This document shows, in pieces, positions 57,415 through 64,000 of a stretch of DNA of 64,000 bases. Source of the DNA: Azospirillum oryzae (GTDB lineage Bacteria; Pseudomonadota; Alphaproteobacteria; Azospirillales; Azospirillaceae); contig NZ_FXAK01000007.1 of the NCBI RefSeq assembly GCF_900177515.1, positions 976,501-1,040,500 on the forward strand, in the 5' to 3' direction. The notes below the pieces were generated by a model. The model saw only the letters and a list, made by a program, of their open reading frames with translations, made no database searches and was not told the DNA's origin. The number at the start of each line of letters is the position of its first letter. The stretch's first letter is position 1. Made by a program: the position numbers and the translations under genes.

Positions 57415-57854
57415 CCGCCCGCGGGCGACCGTTACGCCTGCGAAAGGATCCGAGATCTATCTGTATCACCGGGAGCTGTGCCGCGGCGGCGGTGCAACTC
57501 CATCGTGCCGGCCAGCGTCATGTTGCCGCGCGAGGCCCGCCGGTAGACGGAGCGGTCGTGTCCGCGACCGCCCCGGAGTCTACCGCTGCTGATGTCAAAC
57601 AGGTTGCGCTCTGCGCGGCGGCTGCCACGCGAGCCCATTGCCGTCTTCGACCAACGAAAATTAGGTGCGTCATGCCGTTCATGGAAGTCAGCCAGATAGG
57701 CCGGAATGGCGCACGGAAGTATGGGTTTGCGACCATGAGTGCCGCCGCATCGATCCGCCTCGACCGCGCTGTGCCGGTGCCGCTGTTATGCTCCCCCCAC
57801 TGTGGTCGAATTCTGCGGCAGCCCGGATCCCCTCATACAGCGGGGGCGGCATGA
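57411..57854 (+). CDS. Possible element protein (147 aa, low confidence)
   Basis: This frame exactly bridges the gap between the 88-aa gene and the initiator gene: ATG 57411 overlaps the previous stop and TGA 57854 overlaps the next start, both as ATGA. Such double coupling is unlikely by chance. Against it, the composition is rich in Ala, Arg and Cys and resembles no known family. If it is not a gene, the 436-base gap holds nothing I recognise. Confidence 0.35.
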   Translation: MTARGRPLRLRKDPRSICITGSCAAAAVQLHRAGQRHVAARGPPVDGAVVSATAPESTAADVKQVALCAAAATRAHCRLRPTKIRCVMPFMEVSQIGRNGARKYGFATMSAAASIRLDRAVPVPLLCSPHCGRILRQPGSPHTAGAA

Positions 57855-59038
57855 TCCAGGCGGAAAAGCGTTCTCCCTTCTACCTGCTGCGCGAGCTGTT
57901 CCAGGACGCGCTGGGCCTCGCGCCCGGCCTGACCGACAAGCGCCGGGTGCTGGCGCTGCTGCTGGTCAGGCGCAGCGACGAGTCGATCTTCGTCCGCTGC
58001 GGCGAGCTGGTGGCGTGGATCGGCGCCGACAAGCTGGCGCGGGCCATGCGGTGCGACCGCCGCACCGTTCAGCGCGGCCTGTCCTGGCTGCTGGGTGCCG
58101 GCATCATCGAGGTGGACCGAAAGGGCGGCGGACGCGCCCGCTCCACCCGCTACCGCTTCAGCAAACAGTGGCTGGGGGCGACCGCCGTCCAGCTGGAAAA
58201 TTGCGGCATCGCCGAAGCCTATGGTCTGCCCGATGATCTGTTTGCCGTGGCAAACGGCGGCACATATGCCGCAGTTGCCGCCCGGTTCAGCGGCGATACT
58301 GCGGCGGATGGGTGGCAGGGGGCGGGGCAGGGTGGCCGAAACAGCGGCTTGGTCGCCGCAGTTCCGGGCGCAAACAGCGGCATGATGGGCGGCAGCGCAG
58401 AGAACAGCGGCGCCACTGCCACAGTATCCGGGCAAAACTGCGGCGCGTTTTCGGAAGACGGCGGAGAAACTGCGGCACTGGCGACCGCAAACTGCGGCAA
58501 TTCAGCCGGAAACTGCGGCGCAGCTCTGCCGCCCGAAATAGATCTAAATAATAGAAATAGAGACGCGCGAGCGGTGAAAACTGCGACAGGCCAGAATCCT
58601 GACCGCCGCCAGCGTCACCTTCCTCTTCCCATTTCCGGCGGACGTTCTGCGGCGGAAGAATCCCAGGGCTATCCGGGGGCCGAGCGGAATCGTGGCTGGC
58701 AGCCGAGAATCGTGCAGAGAGCGGCTGAGATTCTGGGCGACGCCCAGCGCGCGATCCTGGCGGTCGAGTGGCTGGAGGATGCGCAGAAAGAGCGGCTGCG
58801 CGACGGCTACCGGCCGAAGGCGGAAGAACTGGAGAAGTGGCTGGGCTGGGCGCTCGACCGGGTGGACGGGGCTGGTGGATTGGCGCCGGCCGGTGAGCTG
58901 CCGCCGGATCTGGCGCAGGCGGTCCAACTGGCCGCCCAGCAGGCCGTGCGCGACGTGCTTCCGTCGATCGTGCCGACGCTGATCCAGGCGCTTCAGCAGC
59001 AGCTTCAGGGTGGCGGGGCGGGCACCGTGGCTGCCTGA
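57851..59038 (+). CDS. Replication initiator-like helix-turn-helix protein with internal iterons
   Basis: A 395-aa protein. Residues ~1-110 contain a winged HTH of the plasmid Rep/phage O type: LLVRRSDESIFVRCGELVAWIGADKLARAMRCDRRTVQRGLSWLLGAGIIEVDRKGG. Residues ~135-235 are a low-complexity Gly/Asn/Ser/Cys linker (NSG, NCG repeats) encoded by DNA containing the repeat array described separately. A second helical domain follows (~285-340) and the C-terminus is Gln/Ala-rich. By analogy with lambda O the N-domain would bind the internal repeats. Function is inferred; helix-turn-helix regulator is the alternative. Confidence 0.65.
   Translation: MIQAEKRSPFYLLRELFQDALGLAPGLTDKRRVLALLLVRRSDESIFVRCGELVAWIGADKLARAMRCDRRTVQRGLSWLLGAGIIEVDRKGGGRARSTRYRFSKQWLGATAVQLENCGIAEAYGLPDDLFAVANGGTYAAVAARFSGDTAADGWQGAGQGGRNSGLVAAVPGANSGMMGGSAENSGATATVSGQNCGAFSEDGGETAALATANCGNSAGNCGAALPPEIDLNNRNRDARAVKTATGQNPDRRQRHLPLPISGGRSAAEESQGYPGAERNRGWQPRIVQRAAEILGDAQRAILAVEWLEDAQKERLRDGYRPKAEELEKWLGWALDRVDGAGGLAPAGELPPDLAQAVQLAAQQAVRDVLPSIVPTLIQALQQQLQGGGAGTVAA
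58435..58560. other. Candidate replication origin: iterons plus AT-rich tract within the initiator gene
   Basis: AAACTGCGGC occurs exactly at 58435, 58467, 58489 and 58510 (steps of 32, 22 and 21 bp). Inverted nine-base copies lie at 58268 and 58355, and near-copies (AACAGCGGC, AACTGCGAC) at 58340, 58373, 58403 and 58579. The copy at 58467 is read in another codon frame (Glu-Thr-Ala) than the others (Asn-Cys-Gly), so conservation is at DNA level. Directly after the array comes the AT-rich AAATAGATCTAAATAATAG tract (58536-58554). Confidence 0.65.
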
Positions 59039-59151
59039 GAAACGGCGGCATGGTGCAGCAGCTCGCGCTTGGCGGGGGAGGGGGCAGGGATGGGCGGCTC
59101 GGTCGGAAAAGGCACAGGAAACAGCGGCGCACTGCGGCGGGGCGCGCGGCC

Positions 59152-59403
59152 ATGAGCCGGGCCAGCCAGCAGCTGCCCCTGGATCTGGGAGTGCCGCCGC
59201 GCACGGCGCGACGCCGACCGGTGCAGGTCCAGCCGGAGGAGCCGGGCGTGTACCGCGCCGTGGAAGCACTGCGCGCGGCCGGGCTGCGGGTCTACCGGAA
59301 CGGCGCGCTGCATCTGGTCGACGGGAAGCTGCTGACCACGGCGGAGCTGATGCGTCTCTTCCACGCCCACCAGCGGCGGGAACAGGGCAAGGCCGACCGC
59401 TGA
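59152..59403 (+). CDS. Small element protein (83 aa)
   Basis: An 83-aa protein (MSRASQQLPLDLGVPPRTARRRPVQVQ) with a basic N-terminal half and a C-terminal helix-rich end (YRAVEALRAAGLRVYRNGALHLVDGKLLTTAELMRLFHAH). It might be a small nucleic-acid-binding protein. ATG 59152 is preferred; the frame is open from 59050. It sits between the initiator and the partition genes. Family unknown. Confidence 0.55.
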   Translation: MSRASQQLPLDLGVPPRTARRRPVQVQPEEPGVYRAVEALRAAGLRVYRNGALHLVDGKLLTTAELMRLFHAHQRREQGKADR

Positions 59404-59469
59404 AGCGGCGGCACGAATCGGGTGTCGCCGTTCTGCCGACAGCGCGGACCGGCGGCGTGGGGAAACGCG

Positions 59470-59493
59470 AAAGTGTTCACGCGTGAACGCTTT
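59470..59493. promoter_or_regulatory. Palindrome upstream of the ParA-like gene (candidate partition site or operator)
   Basis: GTTCACGCGTGAAC (59475-59488) is a perfect 14-bp palindrome. With flanks AAAG/CTTT it extends to 24 bp with one mismatch. Its centre is 24 bp before the parA-like ATG. It resembles parS-type centromeres (TGTTTCACGTGAAACA consensus) and autoregulatory par operators. Confidence 0.65.
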
Positions 59494-59504
59494 GGGGGCC
59501 GGAC

Positions 59505-60125
59505 ATGAAGACGATCCTGGTGGTGCAGGGAAAGGGCGGCGGGCCGAAGACGGCGACCGTACGAAATCTGGCGGTGGCGGCCGCGACGGCCGGGCTGCGG
59601 GTGGGGACGCTGGACACCGATCCGCAGGGCAGCCTGACGCACTGGCACAGCCTGCGCCCGGCCGACATGGCGCCGATCGCCGGCGAGCAGCGCGTGTTGG
59701 GCGAGGTGACGGAGCGGCCGACGCCGCAGGGCCTCGACCTGCTGGTGATCGACACGCCGACCGCGGTGGAGTTCTTCCCCGAATCGACCGCCCTGCTGTT
59801 CGACGCGGCCGACCTGGTGCTGGTGCCGGTGCGGCCGGGACCGGAGGACTTGGTCAGCATGCAGGCCATGCTGCCCTACCTGCACAGCCGGCGCCGGCCG
59901 ATGCGGCTGCTGCTGAGCCAGATCCAGCCGCGCCTGCGCGAAACCGCCGACGCACGCGCCATCGTTGCCACCATGGGCACGCCGGCGCCGGTGGAGATCC
60001 CGCTCTTGCAAGAGGTGCCGCGCAGCTTCATGGCGGGGCTTGGCACCGCCGAAATCCCCGGCACCCGCACCGGCCCGCTGTTCCGCGACCTGTGGGCCTA
60101 TCTGTCCGCCGAGATGGGAGTCTGA
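59505..60125 (+). CDS. ParA-family ATPase
   Basis: A 206-aa deviant-Walker ATPase of the ParA/ParF type used in plasmid partition. The P-loop is KGGGPKTATV at residues 10-19, with signature Lys10 and catalytic Lys15; the usual KGGxGKT has Pro where Gly is expected at position 14. Switch motifs LDTDPQGSLTHW and LLVIDTPTAVEFF (Walker B) follow. ATG 59505 follows GGGGGCC. It is 3 bp before the DUF3102 gene. The Pro substitution may alter nucleotide handling. Confidence 0.85.
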   Translation: MKTILVVQGKGGGPKTATVRNLAVAAATAGLRVGTLDTDPQGSLTHWHSLRPADMAPIAGEQRVLGEVTERPTPQGLDLLVIDTPTAVEFFPESTALLFDAADLVLVPVRPGPEDLVSMQAMLPYLHSRRRPMRLLLSQIQPRLRETADARAIVATMGTPAPVEIPLLQEVPRSFMAGLGTAEIPGTRTGPLFRDLWAYLSAEMGV

Positions 60126-60127
60126 CG

Positions 60128-60799
60128 ATGGCACCGACCGCCCGCAGCCTGGGGAATGCCCGCCTGTCCATGCTGGCCAAGCCGCGCCCCCTGACCACCC
60201 GTGCCGAGTTCGCCGCCGACATCCGCCGGGAATGGACCAACGCGTTGGAGGCCACCGTGGCGGTGGGCCGCCGCCTGAATGAGGCCAAGGAGGCGCTGCC
60301 GCACGGCGAATACGAGGCGATGGTAACGAACGACCTTCCGTTCAGCACCTCGACCGCCCGCAAGCTGCGCGAGATCGCCGCCTTCGTTGATGAGGGCAAG
60401 GTGCCGCTGGACCAGCTGCCGGAAGCGATGGGCACCCTCTACGCCATCGCGACGCTGCCGGACGAGACGCGCCAGCAGGCACTGGACGCCGGTACGATCC
60501 ACCCGGCGGTGACGCGGGCCGAAGTAGCGGCGCTGAAGCCGCCAGCCCGGCCGGTCGAGGTGATCGCACTGTCCACCCCGCCGGCGCGTGAGCAGTCGCC
60601 ACCGCGTGAGTCACGCTTCGCGGCGGCGCTGTCGCTCCCCTGGCACACGGATCCGGACGATCCCGGCGCCATCACTGTCGAATTGGACGGTGTGCGCCGT
60701 TACCTGCTGGTGATGGTGGCGCCCGATCCAGCGGCGGCCGACGTGGTGCGGCATGTTGTGGAGTTGCATAACGCAGCAGTTCAGAGAGGAGTTCGCTGA
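60128..60799 (+). CDS. DUF3102-like protein, possible partition partner
   Basis: A 223-aa protein. Residues ~30-90 match the DUF3102 pattern (EATVAVGRRLNEAKEALPHGEYEAMVTNDLPFSTSTARKLREIAAF), common next to phage and plasmid genes. The C-terminal part includes GVRRYLLVMVAPDPAAADVVRHVVELHNAAVQ. Direct coupling to the ParA-like gene suggests it serves as the DNA-binding partner (ParB analogue), but no ParB HTH is visible. It is the last element gene before the tracrRNA/cas9 pair. Confidence 0.7.
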   Translation: MAPTARSLGNARLSMLAKPRPLTTRAEFAADIRREWTNALEATVAVGRRLNEAKEALPHGEYEAMVTNDLPFSTSTARKLREIAAFVDEGKVPLDQLPEAMGTLYAIATLPDETRQQALDAGTIHPAVTRAEVAALKPPARPVEVIALSTPPAREQSPPRESRFAAALSLPWHTDPDDPGAITVELDGVRRYLLVMVAPDPAAADVVRHVVELHNAAVQRGVR

Positions 60800-60807
60800 A
60801 CTCTGAT

Positions 60808-60839
60808 CAAAAAGAACGCGGCGGGCCGAAGCCCGCCGC
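60808..60839 (-). terminator. Rho-independent terminator of the predicted tracrRNA
   Basis: Read leftward: GCGGCGGGC, TTCG loop, GCCCGCCGC, then GTTCTTTTT. The 9-bp perfect stem and T-run point leftward only; on the plus strand no T-run follows, so it does not terminate the DUF3102 gene. Confidence 0.85.
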
Positions 60840-60929
60840 ACATCTTGTGCCGCAAAGGGATAAATCCCCGCGACGTGTTAACGGAAGGACCCCGATCCCC
60901 CAGCGGCTAAGCAAGGTGATTGTCTTTCC
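60809..60929 (-). ncRNA. Predicted tracrRNA of the type II-C system
   Basis: About 120 nt, transcribed away from cas9. The predicted 5' part (60929 down to ~60880) contains GCTTAGCCGC and GGGGATCGGGGTCC, the likely anti-repeat. A hairpin (GCGGGGATTTATCCC region) and GCACAAGATGTGC follow; AAGATGTGC is also found in the Neisseria meningitidis tracrRNA. The RNA ends at the terminator above. A type II-C cas9 directly beside it makes this the natural candidate; pairing with the CRISPR repeat cannot be tested because the array is outside the window. Confidence 0.7.
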
Positions 60930-60935
60930 GCGAGA

Positions 60936-60964
60936 AATATCTCATAGGGGATTGATGCTGTCAA
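60936..60964 (-). promoter_or_regulatory. Promoter of the predicted tracrRNA
   Basis: Read leftward: perfect TTGACA (60959-60964), 17-bp spacer, GATATT (60936-60941). Transcription would start near 60929, giving an RNA of the expected size up to the terminator. Confidence 0.7.
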
Positions 60965-61026
60965 CTAGGTTGTGGATCTTTTGGTCCTAGACACACTAAG
61001 GATGCTTTATCACAATTCCTCTCTTC

Positions 61027-61061
61027 ACATGCGAGCGCGGTCTGATTGTTCGCATCATGTG
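61027..61061. promoter_or_regulatory. Inverted repeat just before the cas9 ribosome site
   Basis: CACATGCGA (61027-61035) faces TTCGCATCATGTG (61049-61061), an imperfect 9-bp inverted repeat. It ends directly at the GGGAGGA ribosome site of cas9, so it could be an operator or an mRNA hairpin affecting translation. Confidence 0.45.
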
Positions 61062-61077
61062 CGGGAGGAAGTCCTTC

Positions 61078-64000
61078 GTGTCCAAACGTCTCCGCTATCG
61101 ACTCGCCTTGGATCTCGGCACTAACAGCATTGGGTTCTGTCTGCTCGATCTGAACGGGGATGGCCGGCCCTGCGGAGTGCGCCGCATGGGCGTTCGCATC
61201 TTTCCAGATGGCCGGGATCCAAAATCGCAGCAGTCATTGGCGGCCGATCGGCGCTTGGCGAGGTCGATGCGCCGGCGCCGGGATCGCTATCTTCGTCGGC
61301 GCAAGGCTCTGATGAACGCCCTGGTCGCCGCCACCCTGATGCCGGCGGACCCGAAGTCGCGCAAGGCGCTGGAGGCGCTGGACCCCTACGAGCTGCGCGC
61401 GGCGGCGGTCGCCGGCCCGCTGTCGGCCCACCAGCTCGGCCGCGCCCTGTTCCATCTGAACCAGCGCCGGGGCTTCAAGAGCAATCGCAAGGCAGCCGGA
61501 GATGAGAATGAGGCGGGCAAGGTCAAGAGCGGCATTTCCGCCCTGAAGGCCGAGCTGGCCGCCAGCGGCACCGGTACGCTCGGCCAGTGGCTCGCCGCCC
61601 GCCATGCCAATCGCCAGCCGGTGCGGGCAAGGCTGACCGGTACAGGGGCCAAGGCGGCCTACAGCTTCTATCCGGACCGCGCACTGGTCCATGAGGAATT
61701 CCAGGCGATCCGCGCTGCCCAGGCGCCGCATCATCCCGGTGTCACCGCGGAACAGTGGGACCGGATCGAGAGCGTCATCTTCCACCAGCGCCCGCTGAAG
61801 CCGGTGAAGCCTGGCAAATGCACCCTCTATCCGGAAGAGGAGCGGGCGCATTGGGCGCTGCCCATCGCCCAGCGGTTCCGCATCCTGCATGAGCTGCACA
61901 ATCTGCGCATCGTCCGGCCGGGGCAGGGGGAGGAGGGGCTGTCGCCGGCCGACCTAGACCGCTTCTATGACCGGCTGTGCCGCAAGGGCGATCTGACCTT
62001 CAAGACGCTGGCCAAGGAGCTGAAGCTTCCCCCCGACGCCCGCATCAACCTCGAGGATGACAAGCGCGACCGGCTGAAGGGCGACGCCACCGCTGACGCG
62101 CTGTCGGCCGAAAAGGGCAAACGCCGGCGAATCGGCGCGGCTTGGCACAGCTTCCCGGCCGACCGTCAGCGCGAGATCGTCGGCCGCCTGATCGATGCCG
62201 AGGATGAAGGCGAACTGGCCGCCTGGCTGGTGGAGGAGCTGGCGCTGCCGTGGGAGGTGGCGATCCTGACGGCCGAGCGGCCGGGCCTGCCCGACGGCTA
62301 TTGCCGACTGAGCGAAAAGGCGCTGGAGCAGGTGGTGCCGCTGATGCACGAGGAGCATCTGCCCTATGACGAGGCGGTGCGCGCGCTCGGCCTGCATCAC
62401 TCCGACCATCGCCCGGACGAGCTGCTGGACGAGCTGCCCTATTACGGCCTGCCGCTGGAGCGCTTCATCGCCTTCGGCACCGGCGAGGCGGACGACCCGC
62501 CGGAGCTGCGGATCGGCCGCTTTCCCAATCCGACCGTCCATGTCGCGTTGAACGAATTGAAGCGGGTGGTGAACCGGATCATCCGGCGCTGGGGCAAGCC
62601 GGAGGAGATCGTGGTCGAGCTGGCCCGCGATCTGAAACAGAGCCGCGCCGACCGCGACAAGACGCAGCGCGAGCAGGCGGACAATCAGAAAAAGAACTGG
62701 ACGCGGACCCAGCAGCTTCGCGAATTGGGGATGGAGCCGACCGGGGAGGCGCTGCTGCGGCTGCGGCTGTGGGAGGAACTGCCGCGGATCGGCAGCGCCC
62801 ATGTCTGCGTTTATACCGGCCAACCGATCAGTATGACGCAGCTGCTGCAAGGCGATGTGGATGTCGATCACATCCTGCCCTTCAGCCGGACGCTGGCCAA
62901 CGGCGCCGACAACAAGATCGTCTGCCACCGTCGCGCCAACCGCATCAAGCGCAACCGGACGCCGTGGGAGGCGTTCGGCGTTGTCGCCGCCGACGGCTAT
63001 GATTGGGCGGCCATCGCCGAACGCGCCGAGTCGCTCCCCAAAAACAAGCGTTGGCGCTTCCTGCCCAATGCGATGGAGCGGTTCGAGGACGAGCGGGGAT
63101 TCATCGACCGGCAGCTGGTGGAGACCCGGCACCTGTCGAGGGTTGCCCGCGAATATCTGGGCTGCATCGTGCCGCTGGAAAAGGTGCGGGCCGCCCCCGG
63201 CCGGTTGACAGCGATGCTGCGCGGCCGCTGGGGGCTGAACTCCATCCTGTCCGACGCGAACCTGAAAAACCGGTCGGATCATCGCCACCATGCCGTCGAT
63301 GCCGCCGTGTTGGGGGTAATCGACCAGCGGTTGGTGCAGAGTGTGGCCGACGCCGCCAAGCGGGCGGAAGAGAAGGAATTGGAAAAGCTGTTCGACGGCC
63401 TGCCCGATCCGTTCGATGGATTGCCCGGCCTGTCCTTCCGCGAGCAGGTCCAGGAGAAGGCTCAGGGGATTATCGTGTCCCACAAGCCCGAACATGGTTG
63501 GCAAGGCCGGATGCACAATGACACCGCCTATGGTCCGGTTGAGCGGCTGCCCGACGGAACCCATCGGGTGGTAACGCGCAAGCCGTTGGGGTCGCTTGCC
63601 GAAAAGGATTTCGTGAACATCCGCGACCGCGTCCTTGCCGCGGCGCTGGAACGCCATGTCGCCGAACAGGCGGCGCAGGGGCGCAGCCTGGGCGAGGCGC
63701 TGTCCTGCTTCACCTGGACGGGGGGAGAGGTGCGCCGGGTCCGCATGCTGGACAAGCTGGGCAGCCCTGTCGCGGTCCAGGACGATGATGGACAAACCTT
63801 CAAGCTCTACAAGGGCGACAGCAACGCCTGGTACGAGATCCTGCGCGATGGGCGCGGGCGTTGGACGGGGCGGATCGTTAGCACCTATGAGGCCTATCGG
63901 CTGCATGCCGAATGGCTGGCCGAGGGGGGGGACGGCGAGCGGAACGATGCCGCTTTCCCGGACTGGGCGGCACGCCGGCTGTGCGCCGGCATCGGCACGC
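61078..64000 (+). CDS. cas9: CRISPR-associated endonuclease Cas9, type II-C (3' end outside window)
   Basis: RNA-guided DNA endonuclease; 974 codons are visible without a stop. GTG 61078 follows GGGAGGA at 8 bp. Domains in order: RuvC-I with Asp12 (LALDLGTNSIGF), arginine-rich bridge helix (~50-80; RRRRDRYLRRRK), a short REC lobe (~90-490), RuvC-II with Glu514 (EEIVVELARDLK), HNH with Asp597-His598 and Asn621 (DVDHILPFSRTLANGADNK), RuvC-III with His738/Asp741 (DHRHHAVDAAV), then the start of the PAM-interacting region. All catalytic residues are present, so the protein should be active. Compact architecture and the neighbouring tracrRNA indicate II-C. It is probably followed by cas1, cas2 and the array. 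Confidence 0.96.
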   Translation, partial: MSKRLRYRLALDLGTNSIGFCLLDLNGDGRPCGVRRMGVRIFPDGRDPKSQQSLAADRRLARSMRRRRDRYLRRRKALMNALVAATLMPADPKSRKALEALDPYELRAAAVAGPLSAHQLGRALFHLNQRRGFKSNRKAAGDENEAGKVKSGISALKAELAASGTGTLGQWLAARHANRQPVRARLTGTGAKAAYSFYPDRALVHEEFQAIRAAQAPHHPGVTAEQWDRIESVIFHQRPLKPVKPGKCTLYPEEERAHWALPIAQRFRILHELHNLRIVRPGQGEEGLSPADLDRFYDRLCRKGDLTFKTLAKELKLPPDARINLEDDKRDRLKGDATADALSAEKGKRRRIGAAWHSFPADRQREIVGRLIDAEDEGELAAWLVEELALPWEVAILTAERPGLPDGYCRLSEKALEQVVPLMHEEHLPYDEAVRALGLHHSDHRPDELLDELPYYGLPLERFIAFGTGEADDPPELRIGRFPNPTVHVALNELKRVVNRIIRRWGKPEEIVVELARDLKQSRADRDKTQREQADNQKKNWTRTQQLRELGMEPTGEALLRLRLWEELPRIGSAHVCVYTGQPISMTQLLQGDVDVDHILPFSRTLANGADNKIVCHRRANRIKRNRTPWEAFGVVAADGYDWAAIAERAESLPKNKRWRFLPNAMERFEDERGFIDRQLVETRHLSRVAREYLGCIVPLEKVRAAPGRLTAMLRGRWGLNSILSDANLKNRSDHRHHAVDAAVLGVIDQRLVQSVADAAKRAEEKELEKLFDGLPDPFDGLPGLSFREQVQEKAQGIIVSHKPEHGWQGRMHNDTAYGPVERLPDGTHRVVTRKPLGSLAEKDFVNIRDRVLAAALERHVAEQAAQGRSLGEALSCFTWTGGEVRRVRMLDKLGSPVAVQDDDGQTFKLYKGDSNAWYEILRDGRGRWTGRIVSTYEAYRLHAEWLAEGGDGERNDAAFPDWAARRLCAGIGT

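Larger units (their letters stand above)
53290..60807. mobile_element. Integrated replicon-like element at tRNA-Pro (right end not located)
   Basis: The left end is the 3' part of tRNA-Pro. Contents in order: integrase, excisionase-like gene and three upstream operon genes leftward; a divergent repressor/Cro-like pair with shared operators; small rightward genes; an initiator-like gene with internal iterons; a partition-type ATPase with upstream palindrome; a DUF3102 gene. The central part (55.9-56.6 kb) is clearly AT-richer than the chromosome. No capsid, tail or conjugation genes are seen. No second copy of the tRNA 3' end was found before base 64000, so the right border and the status of cas9 are open; 60807 is a working limit. 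Confidence 0.75.

Noticed and set aside
56835..57850. Anti-CRISPR gene among the small element ORFs
   Set aside because: Anti-CRISPRs are too diverse to recognise by eye, and none of these small proteins resembles a known family; guilt by association with cas9 alone is insufficient.
60806..60845. Terminator for the rightward parA-DUF3102 unit
   Set aside because: The T-run exists only on the minus strand, so the hairpin terminates leftward RNA (tracrRNA).
60800..64000. CRISPR array or second attachment site in the window
   Set aside because: No regularly spaced repeat and no further copy of the tRNA-Pro 3' end was found; both must lie beyond base 64000 if present.

Overview
ORGANISM. The window is GC-rich chromosomal DNA of an alphaproteobacterium in the Rhodospirillales, most probably an Azospirillum or close relative. 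This is inferred from gene order and protein character (yebC-ruvCAB-ybgC-tolQRAB-pal-cpoB-tilS-ftsH, zapA-6S RNA-5-FCL, ribD-ribE-ribB-ribH-nusB-thiL, MucR, several chemoreceptors, a cation-independent H+-pyrophosphatase); no search was run. LAYOUT. 1-6.4 kb: end of a chemoreceptor gene, then gap and tkt on the minus strand, a coiled-coil gene with zapA, a 6S RNA gene, 5-formyl-THF cyclo-ligase and a YmdB-type phosphoesterase. 6.5-19.6 kb: one long rightward block of DNA repair (ruvC, here fused to a DUF559 nuclease-like domain, ruvA, ruvB), the complete Tol-Pal envelope system, tilS and ftsH. 19.7-27 kb: an unrecognised 387-aa protein, fabI, a YihY membrane protein, a DnaJ-like protein, a glycine-zipper lipoprotein, pdxH and a cation-diffusion transporter. 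27-37 kb: two chemoreceptors, an orphan hypD with a perfect FNR-type box, a tandem universal stress protein, small stress or envelope proteins and mucR. 37-53.2 kb: rpiB, glyA, nrdR, hppA, a leftward bamE-riboflavin-nusB-thiL run, and a rightward run of DUF177-rpmF-plsX-fabH-ihfA-merR ending at tRNA-Pro(GGG). ACCESSORY REGION, 53.3 kb to the window end. A tyrosine integrase gene overlaps the 3' end of tRNA-Pro on the opposite strand. Behind it lies an element with a five-gene leftward operon (RHH protein, two unknown small proteins, excisionase-like protein, integrase), a divergent repressor/Cro-like switch, several small rightward genes, a replication initiator-like gene, a ParA-like ATPase and a DUF3102 protein. 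Three observations tie these parts together. First, a palindromic operator (arms TGTCCGAA / TTCGGACA) fills the -35/-10 spacer of both the integrase-operon promoter and the Cro-like promoter with the same geometry, so one regulator probably controls excision and early genes. Second, the initiator gene holds four exact AAACTGCGGC repeats, three of them 21-22 bp apart, followed at once by an AT-rich tract; this is the layout of the lambda origin inside gene O. Third, a 14-bp perfect palindrome precedes parA. The element therefore looks like an integrated replicon (phage-satellite or plasmid-phage-like) with no visible structural genes. Immediately after it is a type II-C cas9 (974 codons in the window, running off the end). 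A predicted tracrRNA of about 120 nt lies on the opposite strand, complete with promoter (TTGACA-N17-GATATT) and a Rho-independent terminator. The cas1, cas2, CRISPR array and right attachment site are not in the window, so whether cas9 is cargo of the element or its neighbour cannot be settled here.
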